From Streptomyces sp. VRA16 Mangrove soil (GTDB lineage: Bacteria > Actinomycetota > Actinomycetes > Streptomycetales > Streptomycetaceae), in NCBI RefSeq assembly GCF_017377775.1, contig NZ_JAFVLN010000003.1:310001-374000 (forward strand): a stretch of 64,000 nt of DNA. Direction: 5' to 3'. A model generated the notes under the pieces. That model saw nothing but the letters and a program-made list of their open reading frames with translations. It was not told the DNA's origin and did not search any database. How positions within the stretch are numbered: position 1 is the first letter of the stretch; every line of letters begins with the position of its first letter. Positions 14,435 to 22,623 of the stretch are shown one piece after another. Made by a program: the position numbers and the translations under genes.

Positions 14435-15403
14435 ATGACACGCCGAAAGCCCCGCACCCCACCCGCCCCGCTCCCCCAGCGCGACGGCGTCGACCCGGTG
14501 CGGGTGCGACTGCCGCTCGACGGTGCCGGGCGGTGGGACAGCGTCCGTGACCACCTGGTGGAGCGGCTCGCCGCCGGGGACGGGGTGATCGACGCGATGA
14601 TCGCCGAGGGCCGGATCGTGCGGGCGGACGGCAGCGCGGTCACCGCCACCACCCCGTACGAGCCTGGCGGCCATGTCTGGTTCCACCGCGAGCTCGCGCC
14701 CGAGATCCCGGTGCCGTTCCCCCTCGACGTCGTCCACCGCGACGAGCACATCGTGGTCGTCGACAAGCCGCACTTCCTGGCGACGACACCGCGCGGCAGC
14801 CATGTCCGCGAGACCGCGCTCGCCCGGCTGCGCCGGGACCTGGGGATCCCGGAGCTCGGACCCGCGCACCGGCTCGACCGGCTGACGGCGGGGCTCGTCC
14901 TGTTCGTCGTACGGCCGCAGGAGCGCGGCCGCTACCAGACGCTGTTCCGGGACCGGCTGGTGACCAAGGAGTACGAGGCGGTCGCCGCGTACGATCCGCG
15001 GGTGCCGCTGCCCGTGACCCTGCGCAGCCGGATCGAGAAGGAGCGCGGGGTGCTCACCGCCCAGGAGGTCCCCGGCGGCGAGCCGAACGCCGAGAGCGAG
15101 GTCCGGCTCACCGGCCACAAGGACGGGTTGGGGCTCTACCGGCTGGCTCCGCACACCGGGCGCACGCACCAGTTGCGCGTCCACATGAACAGCCTCGGCC
15201 TGCCGATCCTCGGCGACCCGCTGTATCCGGTGGTCACCGGCCCCGTGGCGCCCGACGACTTCCGCCGGCCGCTGCAACTCCTCGCGCGCTCACTGGAGTT
15301 CAGGGACCCGGTGACCGGGCGCGAGCACCGGTTCGTCAGCGCTCGCGCCCTGGAGGCGTGGGCCTCGTACGAGACCTGGGCCCACGCCGGCGCCGGTCAG
15401 TAA
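14435..15403 (+). CDS. RluA-family pseudouridine synthase
   Basis: This 322-residue protein has the RluA/RsuA catalytic motif HRLDRLTAGLVLF with the nucleophilic aspartate, preceded by VVHRDEHIVVVDKPHFL and followed by TGRTHQLRVHM. It isomerises uridine in rRNA or tRNA; the exact target is not predictable. No ribosome site precedes ATG 14435, but TACTCT sits 9 nt upstream as a possible -10 box, so the message may be leaderless. Its stop overlaps the convergent P450 stop by 7 nt. Confidence 0.88.
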   Translation: MTRRKPRTPPAPLPQRDGVDPVRVRLPLDGAGRWDSVRDHLVERLAAGDGVIDAMIAEGRIVRADGSAVTATTPYEPGGHVWFHRELAPEIPVPFPLDVVHRDEHIVVVDKPHFLATTPRGSHVRETALARLRRDLGIPELGPAHRLDRLTAGLVLFVVRPQERGRYQTLFRDRLVTKEYEAVAAYDPRVPLPVTLRSRIEKERGVLTAQEVPGGEPNAESEVRLTGHKDGLGLYRLAPHTGRTHQLRVHMNSLGLPILGDPLYPVVTGPVAPDDFRRPLQLLARSLEFRDPVTGREHRFVSARALEAWASYETWAHAGAGQ

Positions 15404-16920
15404 CCGCGCCACCACCGCAGGAACCGCTGCCAGGCGCCGGGCCCGCGCTGCGGTTCCGGCGGCGCGGGGGCCGCAGGCGCGGGGGCGGGCGCGGGCGCCG
15501 CGGCGGGCGCGGGCGCGGCGGCCTGCGGGGCCGACGACGAGACCTCCCAGTCGGGGGCGCGCGGCGGGGTGATGCTGGGTTTGCCGGTGACCTCCTGCTG
15601 GGCCCGCGGCGTGAACTCCACCGGCAGCGCGACCAGGTGCCGCGACAGGATCGACGAGCGCCACGTCAACTGGCCCTCGTCCACGGAGAGTTCGGCGTCG
15701 GGCAGCCTCATCAGGAAGGCGTCGACGCCGATCTCGGCGATGGCGCGGCCGATGTCCTGCCCCGGGCACTCGTGCGGCCCCCCGCTGAACGCGAGGTGGG
15801 AGCGGTTGCCCATCATGTGGGCGCCCGGCTCGGGGCGCACCACCGGGCAGACGTTGCCCGGCTGGATGCCCAGGATCAGGCCGTCGCCCGCGCGGATGTG
15901 CTGCCCGCCCAGCTCGGTGTCGACCTTGGCGAAGTAGCCGATCATGGCGCTGAACGGCGGCTCGTCCCACAGGGACTGCTCGACCGCCTCGGGCACCGTC
16001 ATCTGCCCGCCGTTGAGCTGGGCCCGGAAGCGCGGGTCGGTGAGGACGACGCGCAGCACGTTCGCGATGAGGTTGGCCGTCGACTCGTACGCGGCGAGGA
16101 GCACGAGCCGCAGGTGGTGCGCGACCTCCTCGTCGGTCAGCGCGGCCGGGTCGGTGATCAGGCCGCTGGTGAAGTCGTCCTCGATCGGGTGGGCCCGGCG
16201 CCGGGCCGTGACGTCGAACAGGACGCCCATGATGTATTCGTTGCTGGCGATCGCGGTCTCGGTGCCCTTGAGCATGTCGCGGGCCGCCTGCACGATCCGC
16301 TCGCTGTACGCATCGGGCGCGCCGATGATCTCCAGCATCACCATCATCGGCAGATGCTCGGCGAACTCGCTGACGACGTCGCAGGTGCCGCGCTCGCAGA
16401 AGCGGTTGATGATCTCCTGGGTGGCCTTGTTGATGGCGCGGCGCAGGCTGCGCGCCTCGATGGTCTCCATGGCCGTGGTGACGGCGCCGCGCAGCCGGGC
16501 GTGCTCGGCGCCCTCGACGAAGGACGCCATGGGCTGCCAGTTGATGACCGGGGCGAGCGGGTGGGTGGGCTTGAACGTGCCGTCCTTCATCGGCGTCCAG
16601 TTGCGGGCGTCCCGGGTGAAGTGGGACGTGCTGCGGACCATCTGGAGGTTCTCGGCGTGCCCGAGCACCGCCCACACGGGGACGTCCTCGTGGATCAGCG
16701 CCGGGGCGACCGGGCCGTGCTCGGCGCGCAGCTTCTCGTACAGGCCCGGGATGTCGGCGTCGGCCTCGGGACCGTAGAGCCGGCGCAGTCCGCCGGCACC
16801 GAGGGCGTGCGCGGGACAGCCGGGCGGCGGGACGTCGCCGTAGGTGCCGGGTTCGTCGTACCCGGCGGGTGACTGGGAGGGGCCAGAGGGACTGGCGGGG
16901 CTGGAGGGAGGGGGCGTCAC
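15397..16920 (-). CDS. Cytochrome P450, CYP157-type, conservon member E, lacking ExxR
   Basis: The protein has 507 residues. The heme loop FSGGPHECPGQ has Cys385 as the iron ligand, and the I-helix reads AAYEST (276-281). The K-helix position that should read ExxR instead reads EQSLW (314-318); this replacement is known for the CYP157 family. The first 35 residues are Pro/Ser rich and the last 60 are an Ala/Pro linker ending in an aromatic-basic tail. GTG 16920 has GGAG 8 nt upstream. It is the last gene of the conservon, likely orthologous to rarE of the rar/cvn9 operon by synteny. The reaction is unknown. Confidence 0.92.
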   Translation of the reverse strand: MTPPPSSPASPSGPSQSPAGYDEPGTYGDVPPPGCPAHALGAGGLRRLYGPEADADIPGLYEKLRAEHGPVAPALIHEDVPVWAVLGHAENLQMVRSTSHFTRDARNWTPMKDGTFKPTHPLAPVINWQPMASFVEGAEHARLRGAVTTAMETIEARSLRRAINKATQEIINRFCERGTCDVVSEFAEHLPMMVMLEIIGAPDAYSERIVQAARDMLKGTETAIASNEYIMGVLFDVTARRRAHPIEDDFTSGLITDPAALTDEEVAHHLRLVLLAAYESTANLIANVLRVVLTDPRFRAQLNGGQMTVPEAVEQSLWDEPPFSAMIGYFAKVDTELGGQHIRAGDGLILGIQPGNVCPVVRPEPGAHMMGNRSHLAFSGGPHECPGQDIGRAIAEIGVDAFLMRLPDAELSVDEGQLTWRSSILSRHLVALPVEFTPRAQQEVTGKPSITPPRAPDWEVSSSAPQAAAPAPAAAPAPAPAPAAPAPPEPQRGPGAWQRFLRWWRGY

Positions 16921-16973
16921 GGGATCGCTCCGGTCGATTGGTGAACGTGGCGGTGTCGGGCGGGAGTTCGGGC

Positions 16974-17624
16974 TCAGGCGTGGTGCAGCGCCATCTCGTG
17001 CAGATAGCGCATGAGAGTCAGCAGCACGTCCCGGCTGGAGGCCCGGCGGCGGGCGTCGCACTCGATGATCGGTACGTGCGCGTCCAGGTCGAGGGCGCTG
17101 CGCAGTTCGTCGCTGGGGTAGCGCGGCCCGTCGGGGAAGGCGTTGTTGGCGATCACGAACGGCACGCCGCGCTCCTCCAGGCGGCCGATCACGTCGAAGC
17201 TGACCTCCAGGCGGCGGGTGTCGATCAGTACGACGGCCCCGAGCGCGCCCTCGAACAGGCCGTTCCACAGGAACCAGAACCGCTCCTGGCCCGGCGTCCC
17301 GAACAGGTACAGCACGAGTTCGTCGGTGATGCGGATGCGGCCGAAGTCCATGGCGACGGTGGTGGCCGTCTTGGTCTCCGAGCCGTAGTTGTCGTCGACG
17401 CCGATGCCCGCCTGCGTCATGGTCTCTTCGGTGGTGAGCGGGCGGATCTCGCTGACCGAGCCGACCATCGTGGTCTTGCCGACCCCGAACCCGCCGACGA
17501 TGACGATCTTGACGGCCGAGGAGACCGTCTCGGGCATCCGGTCCTCGGCCCGCGGTCCGGGGATGTGCACGCCGCCGAGGGCGACCTCGGTGGCGGCCGC
17601 GTTCTCAGAGCTTCTGTAGTCCAT
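16974..17624 (-). CDS. Conservon Ras-like GTPase (CvnD/RarD type)
   Basis: This 216-residue protein has P-loop GGFGVGKT (44-51), switch region TTEETMTQAGIGVDD, and the G3 motif as FGTPGQERFWFLW. The NKxD motif is altered to IANNAFPD, as expected for these Mgl-like actinobacterial ATP/GTP-binding proteins. Conservons resemble eukaryotic G-protein-coupled modules: this protein is thought to associate with the kinase, roadblock and DUF742 partners at the membrane. The start overlaps the DUF742 gene by 20 nt, supporting one transcript. Confidence 0.92.
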   Translation of the reverse strand: MDYRSSENAAATEVALGGVHIPGPRAEDRMPETVSSAVKIVIVGGFGVGKTTMVGSVSEIRPLTTEETMTQAGIGVDDNYGSETKTATTVAMDFGRIRITDELVLYLFGTPGQERFWFLWNGLFEGALGAVVLIDTRRLEVSFDVIGRLEERGVPFVIANNAFPDGPRYPSDELRSALDLDAHVPIIECDARRRASSRDVLLTLMRYLHEMALHHA

Positions 17625-18000
17625 GCATCACCGCTTCGAGGAGGGAACGGTCCGCGGTCGCGTTCCGGATGACCGGTGCGCGCGACTGGACCTGTTCGGC
17701 CGCGAGGAGTTCGCCGAGCAGCACGGTGACCACGCTGAACGGCAGATTGAGGTAGGCCGAGATCTCGGCCGTGGACAGGGGCGTCCGGCACATCCGTAAG
17801 ACGGCCGCCTGCTCCGGCGACGACGACGGTTTCGGTTCGGTGCGCGCCACGATCAGGGTGACCAGGTCGAGCGGGGCGCGCTCGGTGCCGTCGGTGCCGC
17901 CGGTGATGACGTAGAGCCGCTCGGGATCCTTGGGGTCCTTGGCGCGCCGCTCACGCTGCGGTGGCGGTTCTCGGAACGGGGGCTGGGGTGGTGGAGTCAT
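17605..18000 (-). CDS. DUF742 conservon protein (CvnC/RarC type)
   Basis: This 131-residue protein has a Pro-rich N-terminus, then RLYVITGGTDG and a winged-helix-like C-terminus (LSTAEISAYLNLPFSVVTVLLGEL), diagnostic of DUF742. Its role is assumed to be a partner of the conservon kinase and GTPase. Its ATG overlaps the roadblock gene stop by 4 nt. Confidence 0.92.
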   Translation of the reverse strand: MTPPPQPPFREPPPQRERRAKDPKDPERLYVITGGTDGTERAPLDLVTLIVARTEPKPSSSPEQAAVLRMCRTPLSTAEISAYLNLPFSVVTVLLGELLAAEQVQSRAPVIRNATADRSLLEAVMHGLQKL

Positions 18001-18404
18001 ACGGTCTGCCCGTTGCGCCGCGGAGGACTGGTCAGATGGGCGCCGATCCGGATGACCAGATCACGCATCTGATGGCTGATCATTCCGGCGTCGACGTACT
18101 GGTCGGCGAGGACGGCGAGGTACGCGCCCTTGCCCGCGGCCATCAGATAGAAGAAGCCGCCGTCGACCTCGATGATGACCATGTTCATCTTGCCGCTGGA
18201 CTGGGGGATCTCGGTGGCCACGGCCGAGGCGAGCGACTGGAGTCCGGCGCAGGCGGCGGCGATGCGGTCGGCGGCGTCGGGGTCGCCGCCGTACCGGGCG
18301 ATGCGCAGTCCGTCGGCGGAGAGGACCACCACCTGGTGGATGTTCGCCACACTCTCGGCGAGTTCCTTGAGCATCCAGTCGAAGTTGGCGCGTTGCTGGA
18401 TCAC
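17997..18404 (-). CDS. Roadblock/LC7-domain conservon protein (CvnB/RarB type)
   Basis: This 135-residue protein is a single roadblock/LC7 fold (MLKELAESVANIHQVVVLSADGL; GFFYLMAAGKGAYLAVLAD). In bacteria these proteins act as regulatory or GAP-like partners of MglA-type GTPases. It overlaps both neighbours by 4 nt (ATGA), so translation of the operon is coupled. Confidence 0.93.
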   Translation of the reverse strand: MIQQRANFDWMLKELAESVANIHQVVVLSADGLRIARYGGDPDAADRIAAACAGLQSLASAVATEIPQSSGKMNMVIIEVDGGFFYLMAAGKGAYLAVLADQYVDAGMISHQMRDLVIRIGAHLTSPPRRNGQTV

Positions 18405-20017
18405 TGACGGTCTCCCTCGTCGACCTGCTGGTTGTACGCGTCGTCGTGCGGCTTCTCCGTGCCGTCACCGGATTCCGGGTCCGGCTTCAGCCCGTTCATG
18501 AACGCCTCCACCCACAGGCCGGGTTCGGGCTGCGCGGGCTTGTCGTGCTCCGGCTCCACGGCCGGGGTGGGGACGGTGGCCGGCGCCTGGGCCTCGGGCG
18601 GCGGCACGGAGAGGTCCGGGTTGCGCGGCGTCACGATGATCTGGTCCTCGATGATCTTCGTGTCGTACTTCCTGCGGCGCTGCGGGAGTCCGTTGGCCCG
18701 CCATTCGGTGACCACCGGAACGTCGTCCTCCATCGCGACGAGCGGAGCGGAGGGGCGCGGGCCCGTGGTGGGACGGCGCGTCTTCTTCAGCCGCGGCTCT
18801 TCCTGGATCGGTACGCCGTTGTGGTCGACGCGGGGCACCGCGGTGGCGCCGATGCCGTGGGCCAGGCCGGGCGCGGGCGCGGTGCTCATCATGTCGCGCG
18901 GCACGATGAGGACGGCGCGCACGCCGCCGTACGCGGACTGGCGCAGCGAGATCTGCATGTCGTACATGGAGCAGAGCCGGCCGACGATGGACAGGCCGAG
19001 GCGCGGGTTCTCGCCGAGGTCGTTGAGGTCGATGCCGGCCTTGGCGCGGTCCAGCATCCGCTCGACCCTGGCGCGCTGCTCCTCGCTGAGGCTGACGCCG
19101 GCGTCCTCGATCTCGATGGCGACACCGGTCTGCACCTCGAACGCGGTGACGTGCACCTTGGTCGACGGCGGCGAGTACCGGGTGGCGTTGTCGAGGATCT
19201 CCGCGCAGGCGTGGATGACCGGTTCGACGGAGACGCCCTTGATGGCGACGTCGCAGATGGCCTGCAGTTCGATGCGCGGGTACTCCAGGATGCGCGACAT
19301 GGCGCCGCGCAGCACGCTGTAGAGCTTGACCGGCTGAGGCCACTGGCGGCCCGGCCGGGCGCCGCCGAGGACGGTGACGGAGTCGGCGAGGCGGCCGATC
19401 AGCGCGGTGCCGTGGTCGATGCGCAGGAGGTCGTCGAAGACCTCGGGGTTGCGGCCGTGGTCCTCCTCCATCTCGCGGAGTTCCTGGGCCTGCTTGTGCA
19501 CGATGGCCTGGACGCGGCGGGCGACGGAGACGAACGCGCGCTGCGCCGCGTCGTTCGCGGCCTCCTCGCGGTCGATCTCCTTGAGGCAGGCGAAGAGCAG
19601 TTCGCGCTCGCCCTGGGTGACGTCACGGAAGGCGGGCTCGGAATCGCAGACGCCCGTGACGGCGTCGCGGGGGTTGCTGCCGGTGCGCAGCCGGTACAGG
19701 GCGTGCGGCAGCACCTCCTTGGCGACCCGCATCGTGCGGTGCTCCTGGGCGGTGATACGGGTTTCCAACTCCGCCACGTGCTGGGCGTATTGGGCGCGCT
19801 GTCCCTTGACGATGCGGCCGCGCCGGACGGCCTCCGCCGCGACGGCCACCACGAGGAGCGTGCCGAGGGCGCCGCACAGGGCGACGGAGAGGCGGGCGGG
19901 CGCCGTCACCAGGGCGACGGCGGCGCCGGTGGCGGCGGCCATGACCATGGCGGGCAGCAACAGCACGCGTGTGTAGGGGACTTCTCGGCCACCGGGAGGC
20001 GATTGAACACTCACCAT
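18401..20017 (-). CDS. Conservon sensor histidine kinase-like protein (CvnA/RarA type)
   Basis: This 538-residue protein has two N-terminal membrane segments (about 15-33 and 43-62), a coiled-coil dimerisation region, and an HATPase domain with N-box HACAEILDNATRYSPP, G1-like IEIEDAGVSLSE and G2 NPRLGLSIVGRL. No clear phosphoacceptor His motif is visible, as usual for conservon kinases. The C-terminal 150 residues are Pro-rich and probably disordered. ATG 20017 has GAGGG six bases upstream. It heads the operon. The rar (cvn9) locus, which affects aerial development, has this gene order; I infer orthology. Confidence 0.93.
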   Translation of the reverse strand: MVSVQSPPGGREVPYTRVLLLPAMVMAAATGAAVALVTAPARLSVALCGALGTLLVVAVAAEAVRRGRIVKGQRAQYAQHVAELETRITAQEHRTMRVAKEVLPHALYRLRTGSNPRDAVTGVCDSEPAFRDVTQGERELLFACLKEIDREEAANDAAQRAFVSVARRVQAIVHKQAQELREMEEDHGRNPEVFDDLLRIDHGTALIGRLADSVTVLGGARPGRQWPQPVKLYSVLRGAMSRILEYPRIELQAICDVAIKGVSVEPVIHACAEILDNATRYSPPSTKVHVTAFEVQTGVAIEIEDAGVSLSEEQRARVERMLDRAKAGIDLNDLGENPRLGLSIVGRLCSMYDMQISLRQSAYGGVRAVLIVPRDMMSTAPAPGLAHGIGATAVPRVDHNGVPIQEEPRLKKTRRPTTGPRPSAPLVAMEDDVPVVTEWRANGLPQRRRKYDTKIIEDQIIVTPRNPDLSVPPPEAQAPATVPTPAVEPEHDKPAQPEPGLWVEAFMNGLKPDPESGDGTEKPHDDAYNQQVDEGDRQ

Positions 20018-20378
20018 GTATGCCCTCTGAACGGTCGTGTCGGGGAAGTTTGCGACGGTTCGTCATGCTTTCGTGCCTGGATCGTTCCCTGGGTCATTTC
20101 CCTGGATCAATGCGAACCATCGGCGCACAGGGGAACAAGCGGCCGAATTCATCTCAACCCGGCGCGCTGCGGGCGAGCTTAGTCCCGTCGGATCATCGCC
20201 GGGTCATATTCAGCAAGGGCCTGAAATCGCCCCGCCGACAGGAATACACTCCGCCCATTTGCACGCTCAGCGCCCGTTCGCACACATGGAGTGAGGGCGT
20301 CCGCGCATCCGAACTCCCGCCCGGGCACCGGGTGACCGGCCCTGACCAGGCCCTGGTCAGAGTGGGTCGAGGGACGAA
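20018..20378. other. Intergenic region upstream of the conservon
   Basis: This 361-bp stretch lies between the conservon kinase start and the TetR stop. It must carry the conservon promoter (minus strand) and the TetR terminator. Apart from the hairpin at 20342-20360 I see no convincing gene, operator or RNA here; short frames on the plus strand have poor codon bias. Confidence 0.5.
20342..20360. terminator. Hairpin terminator of the TetR gene
   Basis: CTGACCAG (20342-20349), loop GCC, CTGGTCAG (20353-20360) form a perfect 8-bp stem, 18 bp past the TetR stop on the minus strand. Confidence 0.6.
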
Positions 20379-21005
20379 TCAGACGCCGGCGATACGCAGC
20401 GCCGCGTCGGCGGTGGCCGCCGCGAAGACCGCCACGGACCGGTCCGGATCGGATCGGCGGACGAGGATGACACCTTCGATCAGTCCGAACAACAGGTCGG
20501 TCCGCAGTCCGAGTTCACCCTTGACGAGGGTGGATCCGACGGCGGTGTCGGCCAGCAACTGGCGGTACGCGTCCTTCAGTTCGTCGCGCACGGCATGAAA
20601 TCCGGCGAAGCGCTCGGTCCGCACCTCGGGCAGCAGATAGAGCCCGCCGAGGTTGTACGGACCGCCGCACAGCAGCTCGACGTCGGAGCGGCACAGCTGC
20701 CAGAGCCGTTCCTCGGCGGACCTGCCGGTGTCGGCGAGCAGGGTGCGGGCCAGGGTGAGCGAGGGCGTGACGGTGGACTCCAGGAGCGCGGCGAGCAGCT
20801 CCTCCTTGCCGGAGACGTAGTGGTACATGGTCGCCTGCCGCATCCCGGCCCGCTCGGCGACGGCGCGCGTGGTGGTCGCCGCGTACCCCTTGGTCGTGAA
20901 CAACTCGGCCGCGGCCGACAGGAGTTCGGCCCGCGGCGCGAGTCCGCTGTCCGGCCGCTGAGCGGCGCGCGGCCGGCCGACGCGGCGTGCTCCCGAAGTG
21001 CTCAT
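20379..21005 (-). CDS. TetR-family regulator, probable repressor of the carboxylase cluster
   Basis: This 208-residue protein has an N-terminal TetR HTH (about 28-75, core AAELFTTKGYAATTTRAVAE and MRQATMYHYVSGKEELL) and an all-helical ligand domain. It is divergent from the DUF1989 gene, with the 20-bp palindrome 21107-21126 in between, the classic layout for autoregulated repression. The same palindrome precedes the APC permease at 12191. ATG 21005 gives the standard MSTSGARRVGRPR start; an in-frame ATG at 21032 would add nine residues. Ligand unknown; guanidine, urea or a downstream metabolite are candidates. Confidence 0.87.
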   Translation of the reverse strand: MSTSGARRVGRPRAAQRPDSGLAPRAELLSAAAELFTTKGYAATTTRAVAERAGMRQATMYHYVSGKEELLAALLESTVTPSLTLARTLLADTGRSAEERLWQLCRSDVELLCGGPYNLGGLYLLPEVRTERFAGFHAVRDELKDAYRQLLADTAVGSTLVKGELGLRTDLLFGLIEGVILVRRSDPDRSVAVFAAATADAALRIAGV

Positions 21006-21101
21006 GCGGCCGATCGTCGCACATCCGCACATCCATGCGGTGCGGTGAGCGTTCGGTAACCGGTCCGCAATGGCCGGGCAATCCGGCAGAAGCGGTGGCT
21101 G

Positions 21102-21126
21102 CCTAATTTCTGTCGGGCGACAGAAA
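21102..21126. promoter_or_regulatory. Palindromic operator, site 2 (carboxylase cluster)
   Basis: TTTCTGTCGGGCGACAGAAA at 21107-21126 is a perfect 20-bp palindrome (9-bp arms around GG). It shares its left 14 nt (CCTAATTTCTGTCG) with site 1 at 12119-12132. It lies 43 bp upstream of ATG 21170 and 101 bp from the TetR start. TAATTT overlapping its left edge could be a -10 box. Confidence 0.85.
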
Positions 21127-21169
21127 CACCGCGTACGTCCATCAGCACGCCGAGCCGGAAGGTCCCGCC

Positions 21170-21997
21170 ATGGCGACAGCGACCACCTACGGAGCCCGCG
21201 ACCACGCCCGCGCCCAGGAGGGCACCCGCACCGACGCGATGCCGGTCGTCCCGGCGGCCGACTGGCCCGAACCCCCGTGCGAGGCCGGGCACTTGGTGTG
21301 GGCGGAGACGGTCGCGGGCGGCAACTACACGCACCGCGTCCTGGCCCGCGGCACGGAACTGCGCCTCACCGACCCGACCGGCGACGCCTGCGCGCACGTC
21401 CTCCTGTTCGTCGACGGCCGCCCGTGGGAGCGGCTGAACGTCGCCGACACGGTGAAGGTGCAGTGGAACGCCTATCTGAGCGAGGGACAGCTCCTCCTGT
21501 CCGACCAGGGCCGGGTCCTCGCCTCGGTGGTGGCCGACACGACGGGCGGCCGGCACGACGCGCTGTGCGGCACCTCCACGCTCGTACGGAACGCCGAGCG
21601 CTACGGCGCGGGCGCGCCCGAGTCCCCGTCCCCGGCCGGACGTGAGCTGTTCAAGCTGGCCGCCGCGAAGAACGGCCTCACCCCGCGCGATCTGCCGCCG
21701 TCGCTCTCCTTCTTCCAGGGCGTGGAGATCCGGGAGGACGGCGCCGTCGCCTTCACCGGCTCCGCGGGCCCCGGCGGCAGCGTGACGCTCCGCGCCGAGC
21801 AGGACGTGACGGTCCTGATCGCCAACGTGCCGCATCCGTCGGACCCGCGCGCGACGTACGCGTGCGGCCCGTTGGAGGTCCTCGCCTGGCCGGCCGCGCC
21901 CACCGCCCCGGGCGATCCGCTGTGGGACACCACCCCGGAGGGCCGCCGCGCCTTCCTCAACACCGCCGACTTCCTCGCCTCCAGGGGGATCAAGTGA
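21170..21997 (+). CDS. DUF1989 protein 1 (UAAP1 / carboxyguanidine deiminase subunit)
   Basis: This 275-residue protein belongs to the 'urea carboxylase-associated' DUF1989 family, with core RGTELRLTDPTGDACAHVLLF, DQGRVLASVVADTTGGRHDALCGT and a C-terminal NVPHPSDPRATYACGPLEVL. Published work on homologues (CgdA/CgdB) showed that such pairs form a carboxyguanidine deiminase that yields N-carboxyurea (allophanate). It is first gene of a four-gene operon, with GGAAGG seven bases before ATG 21170. It overlaps gene 2 by 4 nt (GTGA). Function by family and context. Confidence 0.85.
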   Translation: MATATTYGARDHARAQEGTRTDAMPVVPAADWPEPPCEAGHLVWAETVAGGNYTHRVLARGTELRLTDPTGDACAHVLLFVDGRPWERLNVADTVKVQWNAYLSEGQLLLSDQGRVLASVVADTTGGRHDALCGTSTLVRNAERYGAGAPESPSPAGRELFKLAAAKNGLTPRDLPPSLSFFQGVEIREDGAVAFTGSAGPGGSVTLRAEQDVTVLIANVPHPSDPRATYACGPLEVLAWPAAPTAPGDPLWDTTPEGRRAFLNTADFLASRGIK

Positions 21998-22623
21998 CCG
22001 CCGCCTCCACCACCTCCGCCGCCTCCGTCTCCCACACGGTCGCCGCCCGCTCCGCCTGGTCGGCCCGGATCGGGCGCGGCGAGACCCTCACCATCACCGA
22101 CCTGCGCGGCAACCAGGCCGTCGACTTCCTCGTGTACGACGCCGCGGACACGTCCGTGCGCTACAGCGCGCCCGACACGATCCACGCGCAGGGGAACATC
22201 TTCCTGACGACCGGCAGCGTGCTGCTCAGCAACGAGCACACCCCGCTGATGACGGTCGTCTCCGACGACGTGGGCCGCCACGACACGGTGGGCGGCGCCT
22301 GCTCCAAGGAGTCCAACACCCTGCGCTACGGCCACCACACCTGGTCGCAGCACGCATGCGTCGACAACTTCCTTGCCGAGGGGTCCCGTTGGGGTCTCGG
22401 CAAGCGCGATCTGGTGTCGAACATCAACTGGTACATGAACGTGCCGGTCGAGAAGGACGGCACCCTCGGCATCGTGGACGGCCTGTCCGCGCCGGGCCTG
22501 AGCCTCACCCTGCGCGCGGAGCGGGACGTGCTCGTCCTCGTCTCCAACTGCCCGCAGATCAACAACCCGTGCAACGGCTTCGAGCCGACGCCGGTCGAGA
22601 TGACGATCGGGGCGCGGGCATGA
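21994..22623 (+). CDS. DUF1989 protein 2 (UAAP2 / carboxyguanidine deiminase subunit)
   Basis: This 209-residue protein is the second DUF1989 member: RGNQAVDFLVYDAADTSVRY, TTGSVLLSNEHTPLMTVVSD, DDVGRHDTVGGACSKESN and NCPQINNPCNGFEPTPVEM. The conserved Glu, His and Cys residues probably build the metal or catalytic site. It starts at GTG 21994, inside the preceding stop, and its own stop overlaps the carboxylase ATG by 4 nt, so the three genes are translationally coupled. Paired with the preceding gene as a presumed heteromeric deiminase. Confidence 0.85.
   Translation: MTAASTTSAASVSHTVAARSAWSARIGRGETLTITDLRGNQAVDFLVYDAADTSVRYSAPDTIHAQGNIFLTTGSVLLSNEHTPLMTVVSDDVGRHDTVGGACSKESNTLRYGHHTWSQHACVDNFLAEGSRWGLGKRDLVSNINWYMNVPVEKDGTLGIVDGLSAPGLSLTLRAERDVLVLVSNCPQINNPCNGFEPTPVEMTIGARA

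Noticed and set aside
21006..21169. Guanidine (ykkC-type) riboswitch upstream of the carboxylase operon
   Set aside because: I could not find the conserved ykkC core or the ACGR-loop hairpins of mini-ykkC; the space is taken by the TetR operator and a short leader.
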